NCBI GenBank assembly: GCA_002400445.1
Contig: DGQO01000028.1
Span: 35,858 to 41,310, forward strand
From: Chitinophagaceae bacterium UBA4412
GTDB lineage: Bacteria; Bacteroidota; Bacteroidia; Chitinophagales; Chitinophagaceae
Length of the DNA stretch: 5,453 bases
Direction: 5' to 3'
Below the pieces are notes generated by a model that saw only the letters and a list, made by a program, of their open reading frames with translations, had not been told where the DNA came from and made no database searches. The position numbers were made by a program, and so were the translations under genes. The number at the start of each line of letters is the position of its first letter. Positions within the stretch are counted from its first letter, which is position 1. Shown in pieces: positions 1 to 5,453 of this stretch.

Positions 1-318
1 CAGCAATTCCTTACCCAAGCTTTCTCCGTTTTTGACAACTAATCAGCTTCTGAGCACATTGCTAATACTCCTTTTCCGACTTGAAAAAAAAGGTTGCCTG
101 GGTAAACTCACAGGAAAATATCCGCCTGTTACAAGCTGCTATGCCAACAGGTCATCTGCTTCTCTTACCAGCCGGAAATATGCAGTAGGCAACCGTAACA
201 CAGATATTTACAGTGATGATCCCTCGACTTCAACCCAGTTTTTAAGATTGCAAAACGGTGCCTTGCAAAAAGTAATCTACCTGCACAAACTGAAGTGATT
301 GATATCAGCGTCAATTGC
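1..318. other. Left-edge region without a convincing intact gene; possibly a decayed coding end
   Basis: No frame gives a recognisable intact protein. On the plus strand, frame 1 runs from base 1 to a TAA at 40-42 (QQFLTQAFSVFDN) and could be the C-terminal tail of a gene beginning outside the window. Frame 3 is open from 66 to a TAG at about 186-188 and contains KKKVAWVNSQENIRLLQAA. Frame 2 is open to a TGA at 296-298, ends in LRLQNGALQKVIYLHKLK, and could formally start at a TTG at 32. The protein-like character moves between frames, which fits either a gene decayed by frameshifts or ordinary intergenic DNA. On the minus strand the best frame is about 50 residues and has an unnatural composition. 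No terminator hairpin with a U-tract was seen. The function is unknown. Confidence 0.3.
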
Positions 319-350
319 ATTGGAGGTTGCGTAAAATGCGGTTAGCTTTG
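319..350 (+). promoter_or_regulatory. Bacteroidota-type promoter for the phosphodiesterase gene
   Basis: TAGCTTTG at 343-350 matches the Bacteroidota -7 consensus TAnnTTTG exactly. ATTG at 319-322 lies 20 bases upstream, a suitable distance for the -33 TTTG/TTG element. Transcription would begin near 354-357, giving a leader of about 20 bases before the ATG at 376. The assignment rests on the consensus and spacing only. The inverted pair ATTGA (298-302) and TCAAT (311-315) lies just upstream but is too short to call an operator. Confidence 0.5.
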
Positions 351-375
351 TACCCTATCTCTCTAAACCAATAAT

Positions 376-1632
376 ATGTACAAGCTGATTTTTTTTGCCG
401 CATTGTCGTTCACACCTTTTTACAGCATCGCTCAGGATACAACCCAGCAGATCGTAGCTGGCCGGGTAAACAACGCAGCACAAATGCAAAAACCTTACCT
501 CATTCTTATCTCAGCAGACGGGTTCAGGTATGATTATGCAGAAAAATTCGATGCTAAAAATCTATTGCGTCTCAGCAGTTCAGGTGTAGCCGCTAAAAGT
601 ATGAAAGCCTCTTTTCCCAGTTTAACTTTTCCAAACCATTACAGCATTGCTACAGGACTGTACCCTGCGCACCATGGCCTGGTGAACAACAGCTTTTATG
701 AACCTGCCACAAAAGAGTTTTACAGCATGTCGGCTGCTAAAGCTGTGAATGACCCGCATTGGTATGGCGGCACGCCACTTTGGGTTTTGGCAGAGCAACA
801 AGGTATGCTCAGCGCCTCTTATTTTTTTGTGGGCAGCGAAGTACCCATTCAAAATACAAGACCTACTTATTGGTATAAGTATAATGAACGCACTCCCATC
901 GGCCAGCGAATAGATGCCCTCATCAATTGGCTTAAAATGCCCGAAGAAACACGCCCGCACTTCATCAGCTTCTACTTTAGCGAAGTAGATCATGAAGCAC
1001 ATTCTTATGGACCAGAAGCCGACCAAACCATCGCTGCTATTCATTTTGTAGATAGTGTGATGGGTATCATTACGGCAAGAGTAGATGGGCTTGGGCTACC
1101 GGTAAATTATATTTTTCTTTCAGACCATGGAATGGCTCAGGTAGATACAACCACCCGCATCAACATCCCAAACATGCTGGACACTTCAAAATTTATATTT
1201 AGTGGCGGAAGTACCAGCTTAAGTATTTACGCAAAAGAACAGGCTGATATATTGCCTGCTTACCAGGTGCTGAAGCAGAAGGAAAATAACTTTACCGCTT
1301 ACTTAAAAAAAGACATTCCCGCCCGCTGGCATTTTAATGCAAAAGAAGACCGGTACAACCGCATCGGAGATATTTTTGTAGTGCCTGATTATCCTAAAGT
1401 ATTGTCTTCATGGAGTGGCCGTATCAAGCCTGGAGCCCATGGCTTTGATCCGGATTTGAAAGTGATGTACGCCAGTTTTTATGCATGGGGGCCACAAATT
1501 AAAAAGGGAAAGAAGATTGGCAGTTTTAAAAATGTGGATGTGTACCCAATCGTGTGTAAGCTCCTTGGCCTCCAAATGAACAGTGCAGTAGATGGCTCTG
1601 GTAAACCAGCTAGAAAAATTCTAAAAAAATGA
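376..1632 (+). CDS. Secreted nucleotide pyrophosphatase/phosphodiesterase (NPP/ENPP family, alkaline phosphatase superfamily)
   Basis: This 418-residue protein is predicted to hydrolyse nucleotide pyrophosphate or phosphodiester bonds outside the cytoplasm. Residues 1-19 form a signal peptide (hydrophobic LIFFAALSF, likely cut between A19 and Q20; no lipobox cysteine). The whole two-metal active site is visible: D48 in ISADGF, nucleophile T84 in FPSLTFPNHY, an asparagine in HGLVNNSFYEP (104-105), D205 and H209 in EVDHEAH, D250-H251 in SDHGM, and H355 in PGAHGFDP. By family knowledge D48, T84, D250 and H251 serve one zinc, and D205, H209 and H355 the other. The NDPHWYGGTPLW segment (125-136) is also typical. 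The length fits a bacterial single-domain NPP, without the somatomedin or nuclease-like domains of animal enzymes. The ATG at 376 is chosen because it opens the signal peptide just behind the promoter. The substrate (nucleotide, nucleotide sugar or phospholipid head group) cannot be told from sequence. It appears to be transcribed alone and converges on the next gene after 7 bases. Confidence 0.93.
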   Translation: MYKLIFFAALSFTPFYSIAQDTTQQIVAGRVNNAAQMQKPYLILISADGFRYDYAEKFDAKNLLRLSSSGVAAKSMKASFPSLTFPNHYSIATGLYPAHHGLVNNSFYEPATKEFYSMSAAKAVNDPHWYGGTPLWVLAEQQGMLSASYFFVGSEVPIQNTRPTYWYKYNERTPIGQRIDALINWLKMPEETRPHFISFYFSEVDHEAHSYGPEADQTIAAIHFVDSVMGIITARVDGLGLPVNYIFLSDHGMAQVDTTTRINIPNMLDTSKFIFSGGSTSLSIYAKEQADILPAYQVLKQKENNFTAYLKKDIPARWHFNAKEDRYNRIGDIFVVPDYPKVLSSWSGRIKPGAHGFDPDLKVMYASFYAWGPQIKKGKKIGSFKNVDVYPIVCKLLGLQMNSAVDGSGKPARKILKK

Positions 1633-1639
1633 TAAGGAT

Positions 1640-2374
1640 TTATGTACAGTCTTGCACATAACTGCAAATGTATTTCGCATTCTCAATAGCGGCCATCTCT
1701 GCGGTATTATTAAAGAAACAGAAAACCTGTTTCACCTCAGAATCATGCAAAACCACATCTGCCATATTCTGCAAAAACATTTCATCATAGGCAGCGTAAA
1801 ATAGTTTTTCTATGCCGTGAAACCGGTAATATACTATCGGATTATTGATAAGCACCTGCTGTGGCAAACCGGGATAGCTCGATCCGCAGCAAATAATATT
1901 TGCTGAGCCAAAAGCAGAAACGATCTCAGCATTCCACCAGCTTTCATTTCTAAACTCTACAACATTTTTAAATGCAGGATCCAGGGCGCACTGAATTTTT
2001 TCAAACCTTTCCGGGCTGTACGCAAACTTTGGTGGAAACTGGAATAATATGGCGCCTAATTTTTCTTGTAACCCTGCAGCGCAAGTATCATAAAAACTGC
2101 TGAGTAAATCTGTGCATTCATTCATCTGCTTCATATGGGTGATGAGCCGTGGAGCTTTTATGGAAAACAAAAAACCGGATGGCGCCTTGTTATACCATGA
2201 CTGCAGATTCTTTAGTTGAGGAAAGCGGTAAAAACTGGAGTTCAACTCAAGGGTATTGAAGCGTTCTGCGTAATAGCTAAACCAGTTTTTTGAGGCAAGT
2301 CCAGGCGGATAAAAATCAGGTTTCCAGGAAGCATAACTAAAACCTGATGTACCAATATACCATTGCTGCGCCAT
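1640..2374 (-). CDS. DUF72 (YecE-like) family protein
   Basis: This 244-residue protein belongs to DUF72, a TIM-barrel-like family of unknown biochemical role widespread in bacteria and archaea. The family signatures appear in order: YIGTSGFSYASWK near the N-terminus (about 6-18), FYPPGL (21-26), FNTLELNSSFYRFP (39-52), FSIKAPRLITH (70-80), LGAILFQFPPKF (107-118), VVEFRNESWW (138-147), IVYYRFHG (181-188) and the C-terminal FCFFNNTAEMAAIENAKYI. No signal peptide or membrane segment is visible, so it should be cytoplasmic. The start is taken at the ATG at 2374 because MAQQWYIGTSGFSY is the usual DUF72 opening; a TTG at 2386 would add only MTAA. There is no Shine-Dalgarno sequence. A weak -7-like GATTTTTG (one mismatch) lies upstream on this strand. 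The gene is divergent from the glycosyltransferase and convergent with the phosphodiesterase. Neither neighbour suggests a function. Confidence 0.92.
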   Translation of the reverse strand: MAQQWYIGTSGFSYASWKPDFYPPGLASKNWFSYYAERFNTLELNSSFYRFPQLKNLQSWYNKAPSGFLFSIKAPRLITHMKQMNECTDLLSSFYDTCAAGLQEKLGAILFQFPPKFAYSPERFEKIQCALDPAFKNVVEFRNESWWNAEIVSAFGSANIICCGSSYPGLPQQVLINNPIVYYRFHGIEKLFYAAYDEMFLQNMADVVLHDSEVKQVFCFFNNTAEMAAIENAKYICSYVQDCT

Positions 2375-2412
2375 AGCAGCAGTCAATCAAAAATCAAACC
2401 ATTGAAAGATCC

Positions 2413-2420
2413 TAACTTTG
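2413..2420 (+). promoter_or_regulatory. Possible -7 promoter element of the glycosyltransferase gene
   Basis: TAACTTTG matches TAnnTTTG exactly and ends six bases before the ATG at 2427. If used, transcription would start around 2424-2427 and the mRNA would be nearly leaderless. No good TTG/TTTG -33 element is found 17-23 bases upstream (the region there reads caatcaaaaa), so the match may be chance, or the element may depend on an activator. Confidence 0.25.
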
Positions 2421-2426
2421 GGCCCT

Positions 2427-3374
2427 ATGGCGTTTGACCGGCAAAAAAATAATAAGCTTTTGTATTACAGCAAAGGGTTTGGCAGCATGCTCTTGCCGGG
2501 TTTCCTGTTTCGGCAGCAATTAAAAAAATACTTGCAAGTAGTAAGTGAAGAAGACGAAGCCTATATACAAAACCGGGTAACCTATTACAATAAACTACAT
2601 GCGGGAATAATATTACCTGCAGGTACCCCACCGCTAAAGGAACTGCGACTGGGAAAAAAACTCAAGACCTATTTTCTGGATAGTAAACAAATCATCAGGT
2701 ATTTTCCCCAGCATTGGAGAGCTGCTTTTTTGTTTGGTGATGTTACCCATGTTCCTTTGCTGCCCACGATCGTAAAAAGCCGCCCTATTGGCGACGGAAA
2801 TGAAAATTCCGTACTTCTTAAATTAGACAAAGTGCGGCATTTCACTTTTACAAAAGACAGGATGAACCTGGCGCAAAAATCAGACAGCTTAGTATGGCGC
2901 GGGCATGCGCACAACGACAGGAGAGTAAGCTTTATACGGAAATACCAGCATCATCCCATGTGCGATGTGGGGCAGATAAACCAGGATGTAAACAGCGATA
3001 TTGTAAAACCCAGGCTCACGATTGATGAACACTTGAAACACAAATTTATTTTATGCCTGGAAGGAAACGATGTAGCCAGCAATTTAAAATGGGTAATGTC
3101 TTCCCATTCCATCGCCGTAATGCCCAAGCCAAAATTTGAAACCTGGTTTATGGAAGGGCGGTTAGAAGCCGGCAAGCACTACATCTGCATTGCAGAAGAT
3201 TTCTCCGATCTGGAACAAAAACTTCAATACTATATCAACCATCCGCATGAAGCTGCAGGCATTGTGCAGCATGCCAATGACTATATCGCCCAATTTAAAA
3301 ATGAACCCCGGGAACTACGGATTGCGATCCGTGTAATGCAAAAGTATTTTACCTGTACCGGTCAAATATCTTAA
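2427..3374 (+). CDS. Family 90 glycosyltransferase (CAP10/LpsA-like)
   Basis: This 315-residue protein resembles GT90 enzymes (Pfam CAP10/Glyco_transf_90), which transfer sugars to lipopolysaccharide or capsule in bacteria. Visible landmarks are RVTYYNKL (50-57), FGDVTHVP (103-110), the TIVKSRPI segment (114-121), NSVLLKLDKVRHF (127-139), LVWRG with a following arginine pair (155-166), and the diagnostic C-terminal block EGNDVASNLKW (212-222), then PKPKFETWFMEGRL (233-246) and HYICI (251-255). In GT90 proteins this last block forms the donor-nucleotide side of the active site. There is no signal peptide or membrane helix, so it should act at the cytoplasmic face. The ATG at 2427 is preferred over a TTG at 2418; neither has a Shine-Dalgarno sequence. 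Acceptor and donor sugars cannot be deduced. No other glycan gene lies in the window, so it appears to be a stand-alone enzyme modifying LPS or another surface glycan. Confidence 0.88.
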   Translation: MAFDRQKNNKLLYYSKGFGSMLLPGFLFRQQLKKYLQVVSEEDEAYIQNRVTYYNKLHAGIILPAGTPPLKELRLGKKLKTYFLDSKQIIRYFPQHWRAAFLFGDVTHVPLLPTIVKSRPIGDGNENSVLLKLDKVRHFTFTKDRMNLAQKSDSLVWRGHAHNDRRVSFIRKYQHHPMCDVGQINQDVNSDIVKPRLTIDEHLKHKFILCLEGNDVASNLKWVMSSHSIAVMPKPKFETWFMEGRLEAGKHYICIAEDFSDLEQKLQYYINHPHEAAGIVQHANDYIAQFKNEPRELRIAIRVMQKYFTCTGQIS

Positions 3375-3445
3375 CGGGGATCTAAAGCTTTACCACAGCC
3401 TTTGCAGTAACCATAGTCTTTCAAAAGAATGACATTTATCATCAT
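3371..3445 (-). CDS. Possible very small CxxC protein or relic of a zinc-ribbon-like C-terminus
   Basis: On the minus strand an open frame ends at a TAA (3371-3373) that overlaps the glycosyltransferase stop inside the same TTAA. From paired ATG codons (3443-3445 and 3440-3442) it reads 24 residues, MMINVILLKDYGYCKGCGKA followed by LDPR. The frame stays open upstream to 3496, adding VTLALTDIQNYRGSAAQ but no ATG, so a CTG at 3490-3492 would be needed for a 40-residue form. The CKGC pair followed by a GK turn looks like half of a zinc knuckle, and the codons look like those of neighbouring genes. Three readings are possible: a genuine micro-protein, the last piece of a deleted gene, or chance. 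I do not recognise a family. The frame crosses the candidate promoter of the operon at 3557, which argues against both being functional. Confidence 0.27.
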   Translation of the reverse strand: MMINVILLKDYGYCKGCGKALDPR

Positions 3446-3472
3446 TTGTGCTGCAGAACCTCGATAGTTTTG
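3445..3472 (+). promoter_or_regulatory. Possible promoter of the NuoE/NuoF-like operon
   Basis: TAGTTTTG at 3465-3472 matches the TAnnTTTG element exactly. TTTG at 3445-3448 could be the -33 element, although the 16-base spacer is slightly short. Transcription would begin near 3476-3479 and leave a leader of about 80 bases. The leader contains a 13-base near-palindrome, gtattgcgcatac (3513-3525), which is too weak to be a confident operator. No FNR-type TTGAT-N4-ATCAA box was seen, although redox control would be plausible for this operon. Confidence 0.35.
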
Positions 3473-3556
3473 GATATCGGTTAATGCCAGTGTTACTTAC
3501 CCTTTTGCAAGTGTATTGCGCATACGCCGCTGTCTATTTACAACAAAGCTCCTATC

Positions 3557-4060
3557 ATGACTGCTCAAGCCGCAATGCACGAACTCCAAAAGACGGACCC
3601 CAGGGTTAAATTGATTTCTGCAAAAATTAAAAAAGAACATTACAAGCAGGATGCACTCATTGAAGTGTTGCATACTGCTCAAAATGCCTACGGCTACCTG
3701 CCGATGGATGTGATCAGGTTTATTACTAAGGAATTAAAACTGCCCCCTTCCAAAGTGCTTGGCACGGTAAGCTTCTACCACTTCTTCTCCATGAAGAGTC
3801 GTGGTGAACACACTTGCCTGGTGTGCACTGGCACCGCATGTTATGTAAAAGGCGCACAACAGTTGCTCAATGAAATAGAAAGAGAATTTGGACTGAAAGC
3901 CGGGCAAGTAACGGAGGATAATAAATTCGGGGTACAGGTTGCCCGCTGTATTGGTGCTTGCGGGCTCGCACCGGCAGTAGTGCTCGATGATGAGGTACAT
4001 GCTAAAGTAACCACGGAGGAAATTGCTTCAAAAATCAATGCAAAAATTCAAGGCTTATGA
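3557..4060 (+). CDS. NuoE/HydC-like [2Fe-2S] subunit of an NAD(H)-linked oxidoreductase
   Basis: This 167-residue protein is the thioredoxin-fold [2Fe-2S] subunit that pairs with a NuoF-type flavoprotein and passes electrons to or from its FMN. Residues 30-80 are the helical N-terminal region with the family marks LIEVLHTAQNAYGYLP (34-49) and VLGTVSFYHFF (67-77). The cluster ligands are all present: C90 and C95 (CTGTAC) and C131 and C135 (CIGAC), the C-x4-C plus C-x3-C arrangement of NuoE, followed by GLAPAVVLDDEVHAKV. The CTGTACYVKGA signature and C87 resemble HydC/HndA subunits of [FeFe]-hydrogenases and NAD(P)-dependent formate dehydrogenases more than complex I NuoE; this is judged from memory. 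The ATG at 3557 gives a normal length; an internal ATG at 3575 is possible. No Shine-Dalgarno sequence is present. Its TGA overlaps the next start (ATGA), indicating translational coupling. Confidence 0.93.
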   Translation: MTAQAAMHELQKTDPRVKLISAKIKKEHYKQDALIEVLHTAQNAYGYLPMDVIRFITKELKLPPSKVLGTVSFYHFFSMKSRGEHTCLVCTGTACYVKGAQQLLNEIEREFGLKAGQVTEDNKFGVQVARCIGACGLAPAVVLDDEVHAKVTTEEIASKINAKIQGL

Positions 4061-5453
4061 ACAGGCAGGACTTACAAACCATCATTTACGCCGAAAAAAC
4101 AAAGGACCAGACGAATAAATATAAGCACAAACTCTGCGTGTGCTGCGGCGCTGGCTGCATTTCTTCAGGATCTGAAGAAGTCGTAAAAAAATTACAGGAA
4201 GAAATTAAAACCCGCGGGCTTGAACATGAAGTGGAAGTGATTCCTACAGGCTGCATGGGGCCTTGCAACCAGGGTCCTCTTATCAAATGTTTGCCAGAGT
4301 ATAATATGTACCAGAAAGTGGATTGCAGCAATATTTCCCGCATTGTACAAAGCCAGTTAGTTGATAAAAAACCCATTGAAGATTTATTGCTTTTTGCAGA
4401 CTCAAGACCCAAACCTTTCCTGGATGCAAGAGAAGATCCCTTCTTTGCAAAGCAAATGAAAATAGGACTGCGGAACTGCGGCCATATTAACCCTGAAAAA
4501 ATAGAAGACTACCTGGTACATGATGGATATAAAGCCCTGGATAAAGTGCTTTTCCAGATGGGCCCGGAAGATGTGATTGCAGAAATGAAAGCGAGCCGTA
4601 TGCGGGGTCGTGGCGGGGCCGGCTTTCCCACTGGTTTAAAATGGGAAACCGTATACAAATATGTAAGCGATCAAAAATATGTGATATGCAATGGTGATGA
4701 AGGAGACCCCGGTGCATTTATGGATCGTAGCGTGCTGGAAGGTAACCCGCACAGGGTGCTGGAAGGAATGGCGATTGCAGGATATGCTGTGGGTGCCAGT
4801 CAAGGATTTGCTTATATCCGTGGAGAATATCCACTCGCTATCAAACGGTTTGAATTTGCCATAAAACAAGCAAAGAAATTAGGCGTACTTGGAAAAAATA
4901 TACTGGGTACAGCATTTTCATTTGATGTGGAAGTGCGCATCGGCGCTGGTGCATTTGTTTGTGGCGAAGAAACTGCATTGATTGCCTCCATTGAAGGTAA
5001 AAGAGGCACCCCAAGACCACGCCCTCCTTTCCCGGCAGAAAGCGGCCTGTGGGGCAAACCTACTTTGATCAATAACGTAGAAACTTTTGCCAGCATCACA
5101 CCTATCATTAATAATGGCGGAGAGTGGTATAGCGAGATTGGCACAGCAAAAAGTGCCGGCACCAAAGTGTTTGCCCTGGCCGGAAAAATAAATTACTCCG
5201 GCTTGATTGAAGTGCCAATGGGCACCACCCTTCGGGAAATTGTGTTTGAAATAGGCGGTGGTATTCAAGGAGGCGGAAAATTTAAAGCAGCTCAAACGGG
5301 AGGCCCTTCCGGTGGCTGTATTCCTGAGAGCGAACTGGATGTAAAGATGGATTATGAATCGCTCATGAACCTGGGCTCCATCATGGGTTCGGGGGGTCTT
5401 ATTGTGATGGATGAAAAGTCAGACATGGTAGATGTGGCCCGCTACTTTATGGA
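4057..5453 (+). CDS. NuoF/HydB-like NAD(H)-binding flavoprotein, 3' end outside the window
   Basis: The frame is open for 465 codons and runs off the right edge. It carries FMN, the NAD(H) site and iron-sulphur clusters, and with the preceding subunit forms a diaphorase. Residues 20-100 are a fused thioredoxin-like [2Fe-2S] domain with C29/C34 (CCGAGC) and C66/C70 (CMGPC); extra cysteines are C27 and C30. The NuoF core follows: RGRGGAGFPTGLKW (183-196, FMN loop), CNGDEGDPGAFMDR (211-224), IGAGAFVCGEETAL (295-308, nucleotide site), EGKRGTPRPRPPFP (313-326) and LINNVET (337-343). A SLBB region occupies about 375-425 with GGPSGGCIP (415-423), then the IMGSGGLIVMDE motif. The next expected element, ESCGKCxPCR for a [4Fe-4S] cluster, falls just past the edge. 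HydB/HndC proteins usually continue into a two-cluster ferredoxin tail, which cannot be checked here. Complex I NuoF lacks the fused N-terminal [2Fe-2S] domain, so HydB/HndC or formate dehydrogenase beta subunit is the better comparison. The start overlaps the upstream stop. Confidence 0.93.
   Translation, partial: MNRQDLQTIIYAEKTKDQTNKYKHKLCVCCGAGCISSGSEEVVKKLQEEIKTRGLEHEVEVIPTGCMGPCNQGPLIKCLPEYNMYQKVDCSNISRIVQSQLVDKKPIEDLLLFADSRPKPFLDAREDPFFAKQMKIGLRNCGHINPEKIEDYLVHDGYKALDKVLFQMGPEDVIAEMKASRMRGRGGAGFPTGLKWETVYKYVSDQKYVICNGDEGDPGAFMDRSVLEGNPHRVLEGMAIAGYAVGASQGFAYIRGEYPLAIKRFEFAIKQAKKLGVLGKNILGTAFSFDVEVRIGAGAFVCGEETALIASIEGKRGTPRPRPPFPAESGLWGKPTLINNVETFASITPIINNGGEWYSEIGTAKSAGTKVFALAGKINYSGLIEVPMGTTLREIVFEIGGGIQGGGKFKAAQTGGPSGGCIPESELDVKMDYESLMNLGSIMGSGGLIVMDEKSDMVDVARYFM

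Noticed and set aside
1..84. Resemblance of EHIANTPFP (frame 1) to the ERIxNTPxP segment of bestrophin-like channel proteins.
   Set aside because: Only about nine residues match, a stop codon lies just upstream in frame, and what follows does not resemble the family.
92..194. Perfect 8-base inverted repeat, GGTTGCCT (92-99) and AGGCAACC (187-194).
   Set aside because: The arms are 87 bases apart and neither flank extends the pairing. About one such pair is expected by chance in a region of this size.
298..315. Inverted pair ATTGA-N8-TCAAT just upstream of the phosphodiesterase promoter.
   Set aside because: Five-base arms are expected by chance and no known operator consensus fits.
1633..1639. 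A possible bidirectional terminator between the convergent phosphodiesterase and DUF72 genes.
   Set aside because: The gap is only 7 bases and no stable hairpin with a U-tract was found across the gene ends.
3513..3525. Near-palindrome gtattgcgcatac in the leader of the NuoE-like gene.
   Set aside because: It is short and imperfect, has no U-tract and matches no redox-regulator site I know.
3484..3609. A 41-codon plus-strand frame starting MPVLLTLLQVYCAYAAVYLQ that overlaps the NuoE-like start, which could be read as an upstream regulatory peptide.
   Set aside because: No ribosome binding site is seen, the C-terminal half is simply the NuoE-like gene read out of frame, and nothing supports translation.
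5416..5433. Aspartate in EKSDMVDVA of the HydB-like protein, where many relatives have cysteine (TCMVD).
   Set aside because: This position is not an established cluster ligand, and related proteins without the cysteine are known, so it is likely normal variation.

Overview
The window looks like chromosomal DNA from a member of the Bacteroidota, probably near the Chitinophagaceae or Sphingobacteriia. This rests on moderate GC content, start codons without Shine-Dalgarno sequences, exact TAnnTTTG (-7 type) promoter elements upstream of the three forward genes or operons, and the general look of the proteins. The assignment is inference; no marker gene fixes the taxon.

Layout. Bases 1-318 hold no convincing intact gene, only short protein-like stretches in shifting frames. 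A promoter at 319-350 leads into a secreted nucleotide pyrophosphatase/phosphodiesterase (376-1632, +) with a complete two-metal site. It converges, with only a 7-base gap, on a DUF72 (YecE-like) gene (1640-2374, -). Divergent from DUF72 is a family 90 (CAP10/LpsA-like) glycosyltransferase (2427-3374, +). The gap 3375-3556 holds a possible promoter and, on the minus strand, a possible very short CxxC reading frame whose stop overlaps the glycosyltransferase stop in a shared TTAA. From 3557 an operon begins: a NuoE/HydC-like [2Fe-2S] subunit (3557-4060) overlaps by ATGA a long NuoF/HydB-like flavoprotein (4057 to beyond 5453) that has no stop in the window.

How the genes work together. The last two genes form a clear unit, the NAD(H)-oxidising/reducing diaphorase module of a soluble multi-subunit enzyme. 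The [2Fe-2S] domain fused to the front of the NuoF-like protein, the CTGTACYVKGA motif of the small subunit and the gene order resemble HydC-HydB of trimeric [FeFe]-hydrogenases (HydABC/Hnd) and NAD(P)-linked formate dehydrogenases more than respiratory complex I. The catalytic subunit should lie just beyond the right edge and is not visible. The other genes (periplasmic phosphodiesterase, DUF72 protein, glycosyltransferase) look like independent single-gene units. I found no RNA gene, mobile element, CRISPR array or clear terminator.
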